64,000 nucleotides of DNA, from the NCBI GenBank assembly GCA_030762935.1, contig CM060899.1, positions 13,685,001 to 13,749,000 of the forward strand, given 5' to 3'. Every line of letters starts with the position of its first letter. Positions within the stretch are counted from its first letter, which is position 1. This DNA comes from Hymenopus coronatus. Lineage: Eukaryota > Arthropoda > Insecta > Mantodea > Hymenopodidae. The translations under genes and the position numbers were made by a program. A model generated the notes under the pieces. That model was not told the DNA's origin, ran no database searches, and saw nothing but the letters and a program-made list of their open reading frames with translations. Shown in pieces: positions 32,540-42,129 of this stretch.

Positions 32540-34015
32540 CATGATTGAATGGGAATGACTATTTCGCATACGAATAAAAACATGAAAGCATTTAACATAA
32601 ATGTTAGGAAGTTTTCTCAGGTTAACCCAGATTTTATATTGCGAGATATAGAAAGAGTCATGCAAAGTAACGAAGAGTTTTTAGTCCAAGGCCCCGTTAA
32701 GATATGCTGCGTGTGAACAACGCAAGTGGTGGGGACGTGCTTAATAAAATGTCGTCTACGTGAGCAAAATAAAGGGATAATTGTTATTAAAAATTCTGAT
32801 AATTTGTGTCCAGCCGTTTGTAAGGCTGAAGTGGGTGGCAATAACGAGTACCTAGCTATTACACGTTGTGCATATAGGCAAAAACAAAGTGCTTTAGCTT
32901 GGATTGAAAGAATTAGGAGGGTGGATACCCCACTCATTGTGGATAATGTAAAATCATTTAGAAATGACCTAAAGGAGTACTGCTTCACCATTTTTGGAGA
33001 TCACACGGGAAAGAACTTGCTGTATAAATCTAATACAGCCTGTAACAAGTATATTGACCTCCAGTATCATGACGGTCACTTTAACGCTACTGTAGATGTG
33101 TATAGGTGCTTTAGGTGCAAAACCTACTGCAGGCAGTGCAACACAATGTTAGCAACTAAAAGAGAGAAACACAAATGTGATGAAAGTGTAGCAAGTGTCT
33201 CCAGGTTCCGCACGGTAGTTTCAGCTTGTATGTGAGGTGTAAAGCGATTTTAACGGCCAGTCGTGTTTTGATTAACACCTAAAGAAGGGGATATACTATT
33301 CCAAAACTGAATCTTTTTGCGATGTGGAGAAAGGGTGCTCTTTGTGAAATAAACTCTACAATATGAAGAATAGAAAAACACCTCACCAGTGCGGGGAAAA
33401 GTATTGTACAAACTGTAAAACACACATGGAAGCAAACCATCTGTGTTTATTCAAGCCTACAAAACTCTCATGCCTAAAAAGCAATTTATCCTCATGTTTA
33501 AACATTTTGAATGCACCAAAAGCACACCATATGGCAAAAAAGAGGGGGCTGGCGAACACGTTCCTAACCGGTGTGTGTGCTCTCTATGTATTAATGAACA
33601 AACCAAACAGATATATTGCAACCAATGCGGTGCAAAGGAGAGGGTGTATGGGTGTACACCAAGGAATGAGTTAAGCACGTACTAGAGTACGTAATCCAAT
33701 CTAGGTTTAAAACTTGGGATGTAGTTATCATAGCTCATAATCTAAAAGGGTATGATGGACAATTCATTTTGCACTACATGGTAGAGACGTTAAAGTGGAA
33801 CTGTTTATAAATGGAGCTCAGACTTACAGAATAAAGTATGCAAATGTTACTTTTTTAGACTCCTTAAACTTCATACCGATGGCATTATCCCGTTTCTTTA
33901 AAACCTTTTAATTACAGAAATGTAAGGCTTATTTCCCCTATTTGTTTAATATTAAGCAGAACGAGAATTATGTTGGTCCCACATCTTGCAGCGTGGCGCG
34001 ATATGATGGTAAGCT
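32540..34015 (+). pseudogene. Protein-primed DNA polymerase B, N-terminal and exonuclease parts only
   Basis: The 169-codon frame at 32726-33235 ends in a cysteine-rich zinc-ribbon-like block (YRCFRCKTYCRQCN, KHKC) seen in the N-terminal region of Polinton-type polymerases. Overlapping frames at 33363-33685 carry a further CxxC pair (CGEKYCTNC) and the exonuclease I-type FECT motif. A following frame has the exonuclease II-type motif GYDGQFILHYM at about 33752-33780 and a DSLNF block near 33860. Several stops and frame changes break it. No palm motifs (DxxSLYPS, YxDTDS type) follow, and only about 230 bp separate the last exonuclease block from the ATPase gene, so the catalytic palm has been deleted. 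Confidence 0.82.
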
Positions 34016-34234
34016 AAAAGAGGGGCGCAAATTCGTGACGCGGCTGTTGTATTTAATAAACCTAAATTGAAAGCAGGCAATTTTGGTAAGAAAGTGCAGA
34101 CTTTGTTTCTTGGGGAAGTATTTCCCAATAGCAACAAGTTTAAAAGGATAGGCTTAAAGGATTCGCTTCCGTCAGAAGTAGTAGGTAGCACTGGTCAGTT
34201 CTGTGTGTCAATGCTGGAAGAGATTTTCAGTTAA
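34016..34234 (+). CDS. Unassigned ORF fragment in the virus-like element
   Basis: An open frame of about 72 codons, ending TAA at 34232-34234, between the polymerase and ATPase remnants. It includes GEVFPNSNKFKRIGL and SMLEEIFS. No family is recognised. It could be the tail of a gene whose start was removed with the polymerase palm. Confidence 0.35.
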   Translation, partial: KRGAQIRDAAVVFNKPKLKAGNFGKKVQTLFLGEVFPNSNKFKRIGLKDSLPSEVVGSTGQFCVSMLEEIFS

Positions 34235-34245
34235 AGGACCTATCT

Positions 34246-34819
34246 TTGCAGGAGATGCAAAGTGGTGCAGTTCAACATGCTATTGATATGAAGCGAGTAC
34301 CTAACAACGACCACGTGCTAAATATAGAGAGTAAGCGGGCTCCTAAAGAGGGTGTGCGGAAATTTTCCTTTCCTAGCACCATGCAAGTCGCAGGCCCTTC
34401 CCGGTGTGCCAAGTCTACTTTTGTTAAACGTCTTCTGGCTAATGCTAACCTAATGATCGATAAACCTATAAGGCGAGCCGTCTGGTGTCACCCGCTAGAT
34501 TACTCACCTAATTTGGAAGATGACTTTAACAGCTGTTGTTTTAACGTATAAACTTATGCAGGCATCCCTCCCCTTCATTCCATTAGGCAAGGTGGCATAG
34601 TTATAATTGATGATCTTACGTGGGAGTCAGATTACACAGACGCATCATCGAAATTTTCGTGTTATTTATATTTTGCAACATGTTCTTCTTCAAGGTAAAA
34701 GGTTTCGTACTATTTCTCTACACGCTAATTATATAGTAGTATTTAAAAGCAGTAGGGATAAAATACAAATTGAGAGACTTTTTCAACAAATGGAAACTAG
34801 ATATTCTAAATTTCTCTAG
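34246..34819 (+). pseudogene. A32-like packaging ATPase relic
   Basis: The first frame (34246-34551) carries GPSRCAKST, a Walker A motif in which the usual Gly before Lys is Ala, followed by the RAVWCHP block. A stop at about 34549 breaks it. The Walker B-type segment GGIVIIDDL at about 34590-34617 lies in the next frame. The rest (HHRNFRVIYILQH, RTISLHANYIVVFKSSRD, ending METRYSKFL at 34819) lies in a third frame. These blocks match the HerA/FtsK-superfamily ATPases of Polintons and large DNA viruses, which drive genome packaging into capsids. It is non-functional through a stop, a frameshift and the Walker A change. Confidence 0.87.
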
Positions 34820-34947
34820 AGACTTTTCAAACCGCCACACAGGCTCGTAACGGCTGCCTCGTTTTGGCCTATACGCAGTATACCCCGACCGATTTCGCTA
34901 TAGAACGGGGGTGCTGCCCGTTGAAATCCCCTCCTGTTTTGTTCCCG

Positions 34948-34955
34948 TATAAATA
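34948..34955 (+). promoter_or_regulatory. TATA box before the small basic ORF
   Basis: TATAAATA lies 21-30 bp before ATGs at 34976 and 34985. The spacing suggests transcription starting near 34978 and use of the ATG at 34985. Confidence 0.6.
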
Positions 34956-34975
34956 TAACCCTGCAATTACCTTTT

Positions 34976-35257
34976 TTGTTCATTATGGATAGGAAAGTAC
35001 GAAAGGTGACATCATCTTTAATTGCGCGGCAATCCAAAAACCTTGTTGCTCGTAGCAAGGCTAAGTCCAGTATTCATAAAAGGATTTTAAAGACAGCGAA
35101 GCCGGAAACAATCAAAGCTATTTCTGAATGCGTGTTTAACATACTCTTAACACGATTTCCACAAAGTGGCAGAAGAATCACAAATTCTAATAGGAAAGAA
35201 AATTGCTTAACTTTATATGCAAAAGGTACAACAAATATGCAAGAGTATCATAAATAA
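34976..35257 (+). CDS. Small basic protein of the virus-like element
   Basis: An open frame of 93 codons (84-91 residues depending on start). The first half is very basic (…RKVRKVTSSLIARQSKN…), then ETIKAISECVFNIL. The KAISEC..N-L phrase resembles a small conserved protein of unknown role found in Polinton/adintovirus-like genomes. The C-terminal half does not look like that family and may be out of frame. Function is not known to me. Confidence 0.5.
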   Translation: MFIMDRKVRKVTSSLIARQSKNLVARSKAKSSIHKRILKTAKPETIKAISECVFNILLTRFPQSGRRITNSNRKENCLTLYAKGTTNMQEYHK

Positions 35258-37256
35258 GGGTAACTTCAAATAAAACTACAAGAAAACCTTGAATCAAAAA
35301 TACAAACCCACCCCTAAAAGGATTTATAGTTACAAGTAAATTTACATCTAGTTACATTCAGAAAATAAAAAAAATTAAAACCCATCCAATAATCTAAAAA
35401 CTGCCTTTGCACAACAGTTCTAAAAAATAAAGAAAATCTAAACCCCTATCTTATAAGAAAAACCAAATAGAAAAATGTAAAAAAAACAAAAAAAAAACAA
35501 CAACAAAAAAACATCCCATTCTCAAATTAAATTTTCTTTCCACTTCCATATCTTGGCAAAGGAACAATGTCCCACAAACACTTACGAACTATACAACATG
35601 CCAGGAAAACCAAATCTTTCAGTCCATGAGAATTAAATTCACCAAGCTGAATAGGAAAGCCTTTTTCAAAGGAAAAACAAGAAATCTCGTGTTATTTTTA
35701 AACTTAAAACACCTGCAGCAAAAGTGTTGTGAAAGTGTTCAGCGGAAATGTAGAATTTTACCTCTTAATCGAGAAATACTTTTGATCTTGAGTTTACTTT
35801 TGATGAAAATTAGCAGACACCAAAATTAATACCACTAATATGAACGTAGTAGAGAAGCGCTTTGCCATTACGTTAGTAGCTTATACATACACAATATATG
35901 ACTTACAAAAATATCATTGATGTAATTATTTTGTTCAAAAACACTAGCTCTTCACACGCATTACCCCCTTGCAGCATAAATAACCCAAACTCTCAACAAA
36001 TTCAAAGAAACCATTTCGTGAAATAAAACAAACAGCCCATTCATTAACTCTTGCGAATAAATATTGAAATTATTTAATTCTTAAAACAGAACCACTGAAA
36101 CACAACTATTAAGACACACCCCAATACGGTATTAGCATTTCCTCCGTAAATAGCTTCATAAATATCTTAAAAAAAACCATTGACCATCCAGCTCGGACAG
36201 TTAAACCATCCCAATTTAAATCCTAATAAACATGGACACAAAATGAATTTATATCGGAAACTGCACTAAAGAAAGCCACTGTCTCAGAACAATAGAAATT
36301 TACCAGATTTCGCCAATAACCTGAAAATACCACCTTATTAAAAACCTCTGTATTCTGTAAACTTTGAAATTTAAACCTGGCAGACTATATGACACAATGA
36401 AACAAAGGAAAACCTTATCTGCTAACAGCTCACAGTAATTTGATTTCAATTTTGGTAATGGATAGGTGCCAGGTAATGTCGCTTGCTTAGCTTCCTAAAA
36501 TGTTATGGAGCCCAACCATTTCCTGGGAACCGACACAGCGCAGTCACCGTTTCACGTTTCTCCAAAACGATGCTAACACTGCCTTCCTCGTCTCTCACTC
36601 CACACAGAAGAACCTTGAAGGTCGAGAAATGACCCAGGACCAATAGGAAGCAAGCACCAACGACAGGCGATCTAATAAACTGCCATATGGAAACAAAAAT
36701 ACTGTTTCTGTCTCCCACTTCCCAGCCAAAACTCGCCCCGTGGGATAAAATTCCCCCAAATTGGGGAAAGTAAACATTAGGAAGATTTGTGCGCATCAAC
36801 TAGATACATGGCCACTGTCATTGGGATAGAGGCACATTATTCCAAACACTTCCAGTAGAATACACTTTTCACAAACACTGAAGAAAAAAATAGCACTGCA
36901 TTTCCTCCCGGAGACAGAAACACCAAGCTCCAAATCCAAGGAAACTAGCAGCAGGAAACACTCTACACATGGCACTAGTCAAATTGTTAATCCGAAGGAG
37001 CTCTCACACACACACAAAAATGAAGTAAAGAGTGGACGAAGCATAGTTGAGCCGCAATATCGCATTAGGTGGAGATAAAAATAGCTTTGTCTCAGTAACC
37101 TTAATTAGTAGCTGAGCTAATAGCATCAAAATCCTTTTAAGCTCAGAGGATAAGTGAAACCCCTTGTTGGAGAGCGGCAGTACACTGTAGCTCTATGCAG
37201 AGCAAAAAATTAGGCCACGAGCGCACATTTCCTAACAAGATCTTACATTACTTATG
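35258..37256. other. No supported gene; A/C-biased sequence
   Basis: No domain-bearing ORF on either strand. From about 35260 to 36450 the plus strand is rich in A and C and poor in G. It may be the non-coding flank of the virus-like element or older sequence. Confidence 0.5.
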
Positions 37257-38796
37257 TCACAATTGTGAAATGTTGTGAAGCATCGTCTTGGAGCAACCAC
37301 AAGGCGCATTTGGGAATCGGCTGGGATATCCAGTCGACCGCGGAATAGAAAGCTCAGCAGCAGAAATAAATTGCTCGGTGAGGCGTTGGACTAAAAAATT
37401 GACTGAGTCGTGCACGTGGTATGAAAAACGGCCAAGCTGGAATAAAGGGTTTAGTTGGGCCATTCTAAGCATCACCTAGGTAAACAGGCGGAACATACAA
37501 CCTGTGGTGAGACACAAATGTGAACATGAAAGTGGTCACTGGAATGTAAGTCAACGATGATGTTCCATTGCACGGAAATTTCCAACTGTGGAGAACAGAC
37601 GGCTATATCCAGGTTTGGAAGCGTGAGAAAGAAATGTGGGCTTTCCAGTGTTCGTTCAGCAGAGAGAGATATTTAATATAATCCAAGAAATCGAACCGTT
37701 TACCTCTCGCACAAATCTGGTGGAAGCCCCAAAATGGGTGGTGGTCATTCACGTCCCCTACCATTTTTCTAGTCTTATGCAACCCGCAGATTATAGTCTA
37801 ACTGAAAACATTGTTCCCGTGACCCATCTTCTGCACACCAACATTATTGACTTTGCGCCCTAATTATAGAGGGAGATCTACCCTATCACAGGTAAGTAAC
37901 AGGGTATGAGTAGGCACAAATTCACCATTTACTCTCCACTGAACCCTATACACAGAGCTGACACCTTGTTCTGCAAGATTCTCCTGAATCTCCTCAATTG
38001 ATAAACCGCCCAATGCGCGGGTGTTCACAAAACCGCGCGAGGAGTTCAAGGCTTTGTGTTTTTCCACTTTGATCGGGTAGCTGCCAAACTTATTGGCTCT
38101 CAATAATTTCGTTGCCTGGGGTGCTGATATTGCTTCGACCAGGAGCGTGCCATTACACGAGCGATTACAGGATTTCACTGGACTAGCTGTCGCATCCAGG
38201 CCCTTTTGTATTAGTAATGGACTAACCAATGTGAACTTCTTGCCTTCCTCTGTTCTATAAATGACCAAGTAGCGAGGACCGCTGGACTCGACTACTTCCT
38301 TTCCAAGCATTAGGTTAGGCTTGTGTTTGTTTGCCATAAATATATGGTATCAATTGAACCCACAGTGCTCCCCACTCACCACGGAGCCCAACAAGGGGTC
38401 ACCCCACCGAGTTGACAGGGCTACACAGGGGATATAGTAGGCTCGCCGTCCCACTCACCCTGGAGTTCGGTATAATACCTAGTCCTGGCCGATTAACTAG
38501 GGGTGGGTTAGTCCCTAACCTCCCGTTTAGGCGAAGCAGAAACCGAGGCGGTGTATTAGGCTGCGCACCCTCCCCAGTTACTGAAGAGCAGAAGCCCAGG
38601 CTCAGGTATGCAACCCTGAACCAACCAGGATGTTCCTTTCCACGGACACGGGTCTCCATGTACGGCCTACACATGGGTAGGCATTTTAACCTATTGACTC
38701 CGTCACCAATCTGAGGCTGCCCACAGAGGGAGTCAAGGTTGGCTTGGGACCCCGGGTGCGCCTAACTGTACCTACCGTAGTAGGCCCCTGGGTGGT
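37257..38796 (-). mobile_element. I-group LINE copy E (5' end intact, internally deleted, 3' truncated)
   Basis: The 5' end on the minus strand begins near 38796 with AGGGGCCTACTACGG, the same start as copies D, A and C. A 5' UTR of about 450 bp is followed by ORF1 (38337-37864). A deletion then joins ORF1 directly to ORF2 endonuclease sequence (about 37800-37270: DVNDHHPFWG-type block and its downstream linker). Its 5' end abuts copy D's ORF2, consistent with insertion into D. Confidence 0.85.
37864..38337 (-). pseudogene. LINE copy E ORF1, N-terminal part
   Basis: 157 open codons starting MANKHKPN. Blocks SGPRYLVIYRTEEGKKF, LLVEAISAPQATKLLRAN, VEKHKALNSSRG and GEFVPTHTLLLTCDRVDLP match the other copies. 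The frame ends just where the RPYIPNPLRC.KC knuckle region should follow; that part is deleted. Confidence 0.88.
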
Positions 38797-39003
38797 ACCT
38801 GTTTTGAGACCACCGATTGGCATATGGGTCTATTTTCGGCTACACGTCTCAACTTAACCCATACGACAGAGTAGGCAGTATGTTTATTAAACGAAACCAC
38901 ACATTTGCTCCAGGACGACTTTTTGCTATCCCTACTAACTTGTTGACATTCGGCTCGCATTCTCTTATGATGTATTAAGTTAGCAAGCATAGTGCGACGC
39001 CGG

Positions 39004-39034
<31 letters not shown>

Positions 39035-40030
39035 AGAGCACATCCACGGGCACGAAGAGCATTCCGATATACATCGGTCCACCAAGGTACCCGAAATCGA
39101 CGTGTTTGGGCGGTCGAACGCGAAATGGATTGCTCAGCAGCAGAAAGAGTTTTTTCTGTTGTTCGACTAATGAGTTCACATAGTCGTGCTCATCATAGGT
39201 GAAGACTGCCAAGTGAGAATACTGTTCCCAGCTAGGTAATCCGATGGAACATACGTAATGTGTTAAGAGACTAATAAGACACGGAAAGTTACCAGTAGAA
39301 TGAAAATTAGAGATGATATACCAACAGAACGAGACTTCTAGCTGTGGCGAACAAACTGCTATGCCAAGGTGTGAAAAAAACGTGAAAGGCATCAGAAAGA
39401 AGTGTAGGCTCTACGGTGTTCAACAGAGCTAGATTATTACTGTTCAAGAAGTTTCCAATGAGCTTATTCTCTCGCACATGCCCGAGATTAACCCCAAAGT
39501 GTGTGATTGGCGTTCACATCTCCTACCAACCTGGTGCCTGTGAAACTACGTCTTCTAAGTCAATGAGCGAGAGGTCGGCAAATGGAGGCAAGTAGATGCT
39601 ACAAATGGTGGATGTAGCAGAAGGCAGCTTAATCCGTACAGCGACTGATTGGATGTCAGATGTTAAGGGCATGGATTTTTTTTTTTTTTAACAGTAACGG
39701 AGTCTGATCAGGACTCCGGCACTGTATCCCTATTTACATTTACCCCCGTAGTTTTTACTGATTACTGGTTTACTGGTTTTACTGTTTCTTTTACAAACAT
39801 ATACACATTGCACAAACATCGAAAATATCATCTCGGTTGAGCATCATAGTGCCACCATATGCCGGAACACCCCCTTTCGGCTATAAGTCACACGGCACGG
39901 AGGAGTACTGCTTGATCGTAACGGAGTGCTGAGGACGCAGCTTTGTCTCTTGTAGGCATACGACCAAAGGGTGATTCTGGTGCAGTAACAATTCAAGCTC
40001 TGTCGATGTGGTCTAATGCCGCGTATGTTT
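38797..40030 (-). pseudogene. LINE copy D ORF2 (endonuclease and linker), broken
   Basis: Endonuclease sequence on the minus strand is readable only in pieces. The clearest open frame is 39392 to about 38797 (linker between endonuclease and RT). A 28-bp A run at 39004-39031 (T on the coding strand) replaces a run of four A at the same place in other copies. Confidence 0.75.
39004..39031. repeat. Homopolymer A run inside copy D ORF2
   Basis: Copy B has GGAAAACC at the homologous site (about 48783-48790); here the A run has expanded to about 28. Confidence 0.9.
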
Positions 40031-40149
40031 CACTGTAGGATAGTCATGGGATACTCTAGAGTATAGGATAAGAATTAAATTGAAAGTCCTTTCTGCAAAT
40101 GAGGCTGTGCTAGCTGGTGTAATTTGTTTTTCTTCGGTGTCGGACTAAC

Positions 40150-41434
40150 ACTTTGCCCAGCAGCACGATCCTATCGCTTACGCTCTGTCCGTCTAGCAGT
40201 GGGGACAGACTCCTCCTGTTTCATCTTCCTCCATGGAAGAGGACCCATTTCCAAGAGAAAATTTCGGTTCGAGAATCTCGAATCGGCGAAGATGTTGGTC
40301 GCCGAACTATCGTCCCTCCAGAAGAGTTCTCAGAAGAGGACCGACGAGGAGAGTGCCGTGGACTCTTCCCTTTGGGATATGTTTTGGGAGTGGACATTAC
40401 ACTGTGTTTCAATAAGTCGCTTGAACTGGTCTTGAACGTAATATTCGGTGTGGTATAGGTTTTGGGCTTGCCAGGCTTATTTCCTGAGGTCGAGGGTCGG
40501 GGTGATAATTATGCTGGACTATTCTTTAATTTGGCGGTTTTGGCAGATGGTGACGCCGTCGTAGAAGTAGATGTCGAGGACTTTGTCAGCGCTGTGGCTA
40601 CGAGAATATTTTCTAAGATGGTGGTCCCGTTTAAATCGCCAGTCCGTGTTGCGATTTCTCGGTATCGATTTAGCGCCAACAGAGTTATAGGTATCTGACC
40701 TCGGGACGAAAGGTTCGAGGAAACCTTCTCTGTCGCCCGTATCTCCAGGATTTCTTTCTCCTCTGCAAAACGGGGACAGTCTCGGGAACTAGATAGATGC
40801 TGCCCGTTACAATTCACGCATGATGGAGCACCATCAAGGGAGACATTACCACACCTGATGCAGGGGAATTTGCCGTTGAGCATCTCGCTAGTGTGGCCCA
40901 AACGTTAATATTTGTAACACCGAAACGGATTTCTAATGTACGGCCTAACTTCGATAGTTTCATACCCTGCCTTTATGTCCTGAGGGAGGTCAACCAGATC
41001 AAAAGTCTTAAGCAGGGCACAAGTAGGCACAAACCTTGCCTGAACCCGATAAACAGATACGACACCTTGAGCGGAAAGATTCTCCTTTATCTTCTCAACA
41101 GACAATTCGTCTAGTGCGCGGGTGGTTACTACACCTCGGAAGGAGTTTAACGATTTATGCACTTCGACTTTTACGGGATAGCTGACTAACATTGAGGCTG
41201 CAGCCTGGGAAGCCGTATTGGCTTCGAAAAGGAGAGTGTCGTTTCGAGCTTGAACGCATGACTTCACTAGACCAGCAATGTTCTCAAGACCCTTTTGAAT
41301 AATAAAAGGGATTACCGTTGAAAACTGTTTTCCTTCCTCAGTCCCATTAATAACCAAGTAGCCAGGACCACATGATTCGACTACCTCTTTTCCTACGACT
41401 TTGCTTATATTGAAGGGTTTGCTTTTGATGCCAT
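40150..41434 (-). pseudogene. LINE copy D ORF1 (gag-like)
   Basis: It starts at 41434 (MASKAN...). The 150-codon frame 41357-40905 carries the N-terminal blocks and RPYIRNPFRCYKY, where the first knuckle has lost a Cys. The next frame (40901-40509) carries CIRCGNVS, CVNCNGQHLSSSRDCPRFAEE (CCHC-type) and a Ser/Thr-rich region. The C-terminus runs to about 40150. One frame change at about 40905 and a few stops break it. Confidence 0.85.
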
Positions 41435-41809
41435 AAAAGATAATTTATATTCATCCCACAGTGCTGCCCACAAACTACGGGGCCCAACGAGGAATCGCCC
41501 CACTAGGGTGACAGGGCTACACAGGGGATATACAACAGGTTCACCGTCGCAATCACCCTGGATTTCAGTATAATACCAAGTCCTGGCCGATTGACTAGGG
41601 GTGAGTTAGTCCGTAGCCTCCCGTTTAGGAGAAGCAGAAACCAAAGTGGTGTATTAGGCTCCGCACCCTCCCCAGTTACTGAAAGTCAGAAACCCAGGCT
41701 TAGGTACGCAACCCTCAAGGACACGGGTCTCTACGCACGGCCTACACATAGGTGGGCATTTTAACCTACTTACTCCCTCACCACTTATAGGTTGCCCACA
41801 GAGAGAGTC

Positions 41810-42048
41810 GGCCACGCCGTGGCCGAGTGGTCAGACCACTCTCCTCTGACCTAGACGGCCCGGGTTCGATCCCAAGTGACCGCAAATGAGATTTGTGGTG
41901 GACAAAGCGGCGCAATGGCGGGTTTTCTGAATGTTCTCCGGTTTTCCCCGCCATCACATTTCACCGAGGCTCCATCTTCATGTATCATTAGTGTCATCGC
42001 CTGCGGTGCCAGAGGAGTAAAATCGGGTGTTAAACACTACAAAAAAAA
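41810..42048 (+). mobile_element. SINE-A, full-length copy (tRNA head to poly(A))
   Basis: The tRNA-like head has an A box (GTGGCCGAGTGG) and B box (GGTTCGATCCC), then the family body, ending GTGTTAAACACTAC plus an A run. Target duplication ACAGAGAGAGTC at 41798-41809 and ACAGAGGGAGTC at 42049-42060 (one mismatch). It is inserted in the 5' UTR of LINE copy D. This copy defines the family to which the three truncated intronic fragments belong. Confidence 0.95.
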
Positions 42049-42129
42049 ACAGAGGGAGTCAAAGTGCCTCAGGACACCGGGTGTGTCTAACTGGTACCTG
42101 GCGTAGTAGGCCCCTAGGAGCAGTAAGTA

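Larger units (their letters stand above)
31741..35260 (+). mobile_element. Polinton/Maverick- or adintovirus-like endogenous element, decayed
   Basis: Co-oriented remnants in order: small acidic ORF (32253-32393), protein-primed B-family polymerase N-terminal and exonuclease parts (about 32540-34015), an unassigned ORF (34016-34234), an A32-like ATPase (34246-34819), and a small basic ORF (34976-35257). This gene set is characteristic of Polintons and adintoviruses. Integrase, protease and capsid genes are not seen, and the polymerase palm region is missing. The outer limits are uncertain; the left edge is set at the fold-back. Confidence 0.8.
38797..42118 (-). mobile_element. I-group LINE copy D (5' end intact, 3' part missing)
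   Basis: The 5' end lies near 42118 (AGGGGCCTACTACGCC on the minus strand) abutting copy A's RNase H. It runs through a 5' UTR carrying a full-length SINE-A, ORF1 (41434 to about 40150), endonuclease (about 40030-39400) and the start of the RT linker (to 38797), where copy E begins. RT and RNase H of D are not found elsewhere in the window. Confidence 0.85.

Noticed and set aside
38992..39183. Lysine-rich ORF starting in a poly-A run
   Set aside because: It is a product of the homopolymer inside LINE copy D; the real coding frame is on the other strand.
41815..41875. tRNA gene suggested by A and B boxes
   Set aside because: It continues into a SINE body and poly(A) tail with target duplications, and no proper cloverleaf 3' end is seen; it is a SINE head.
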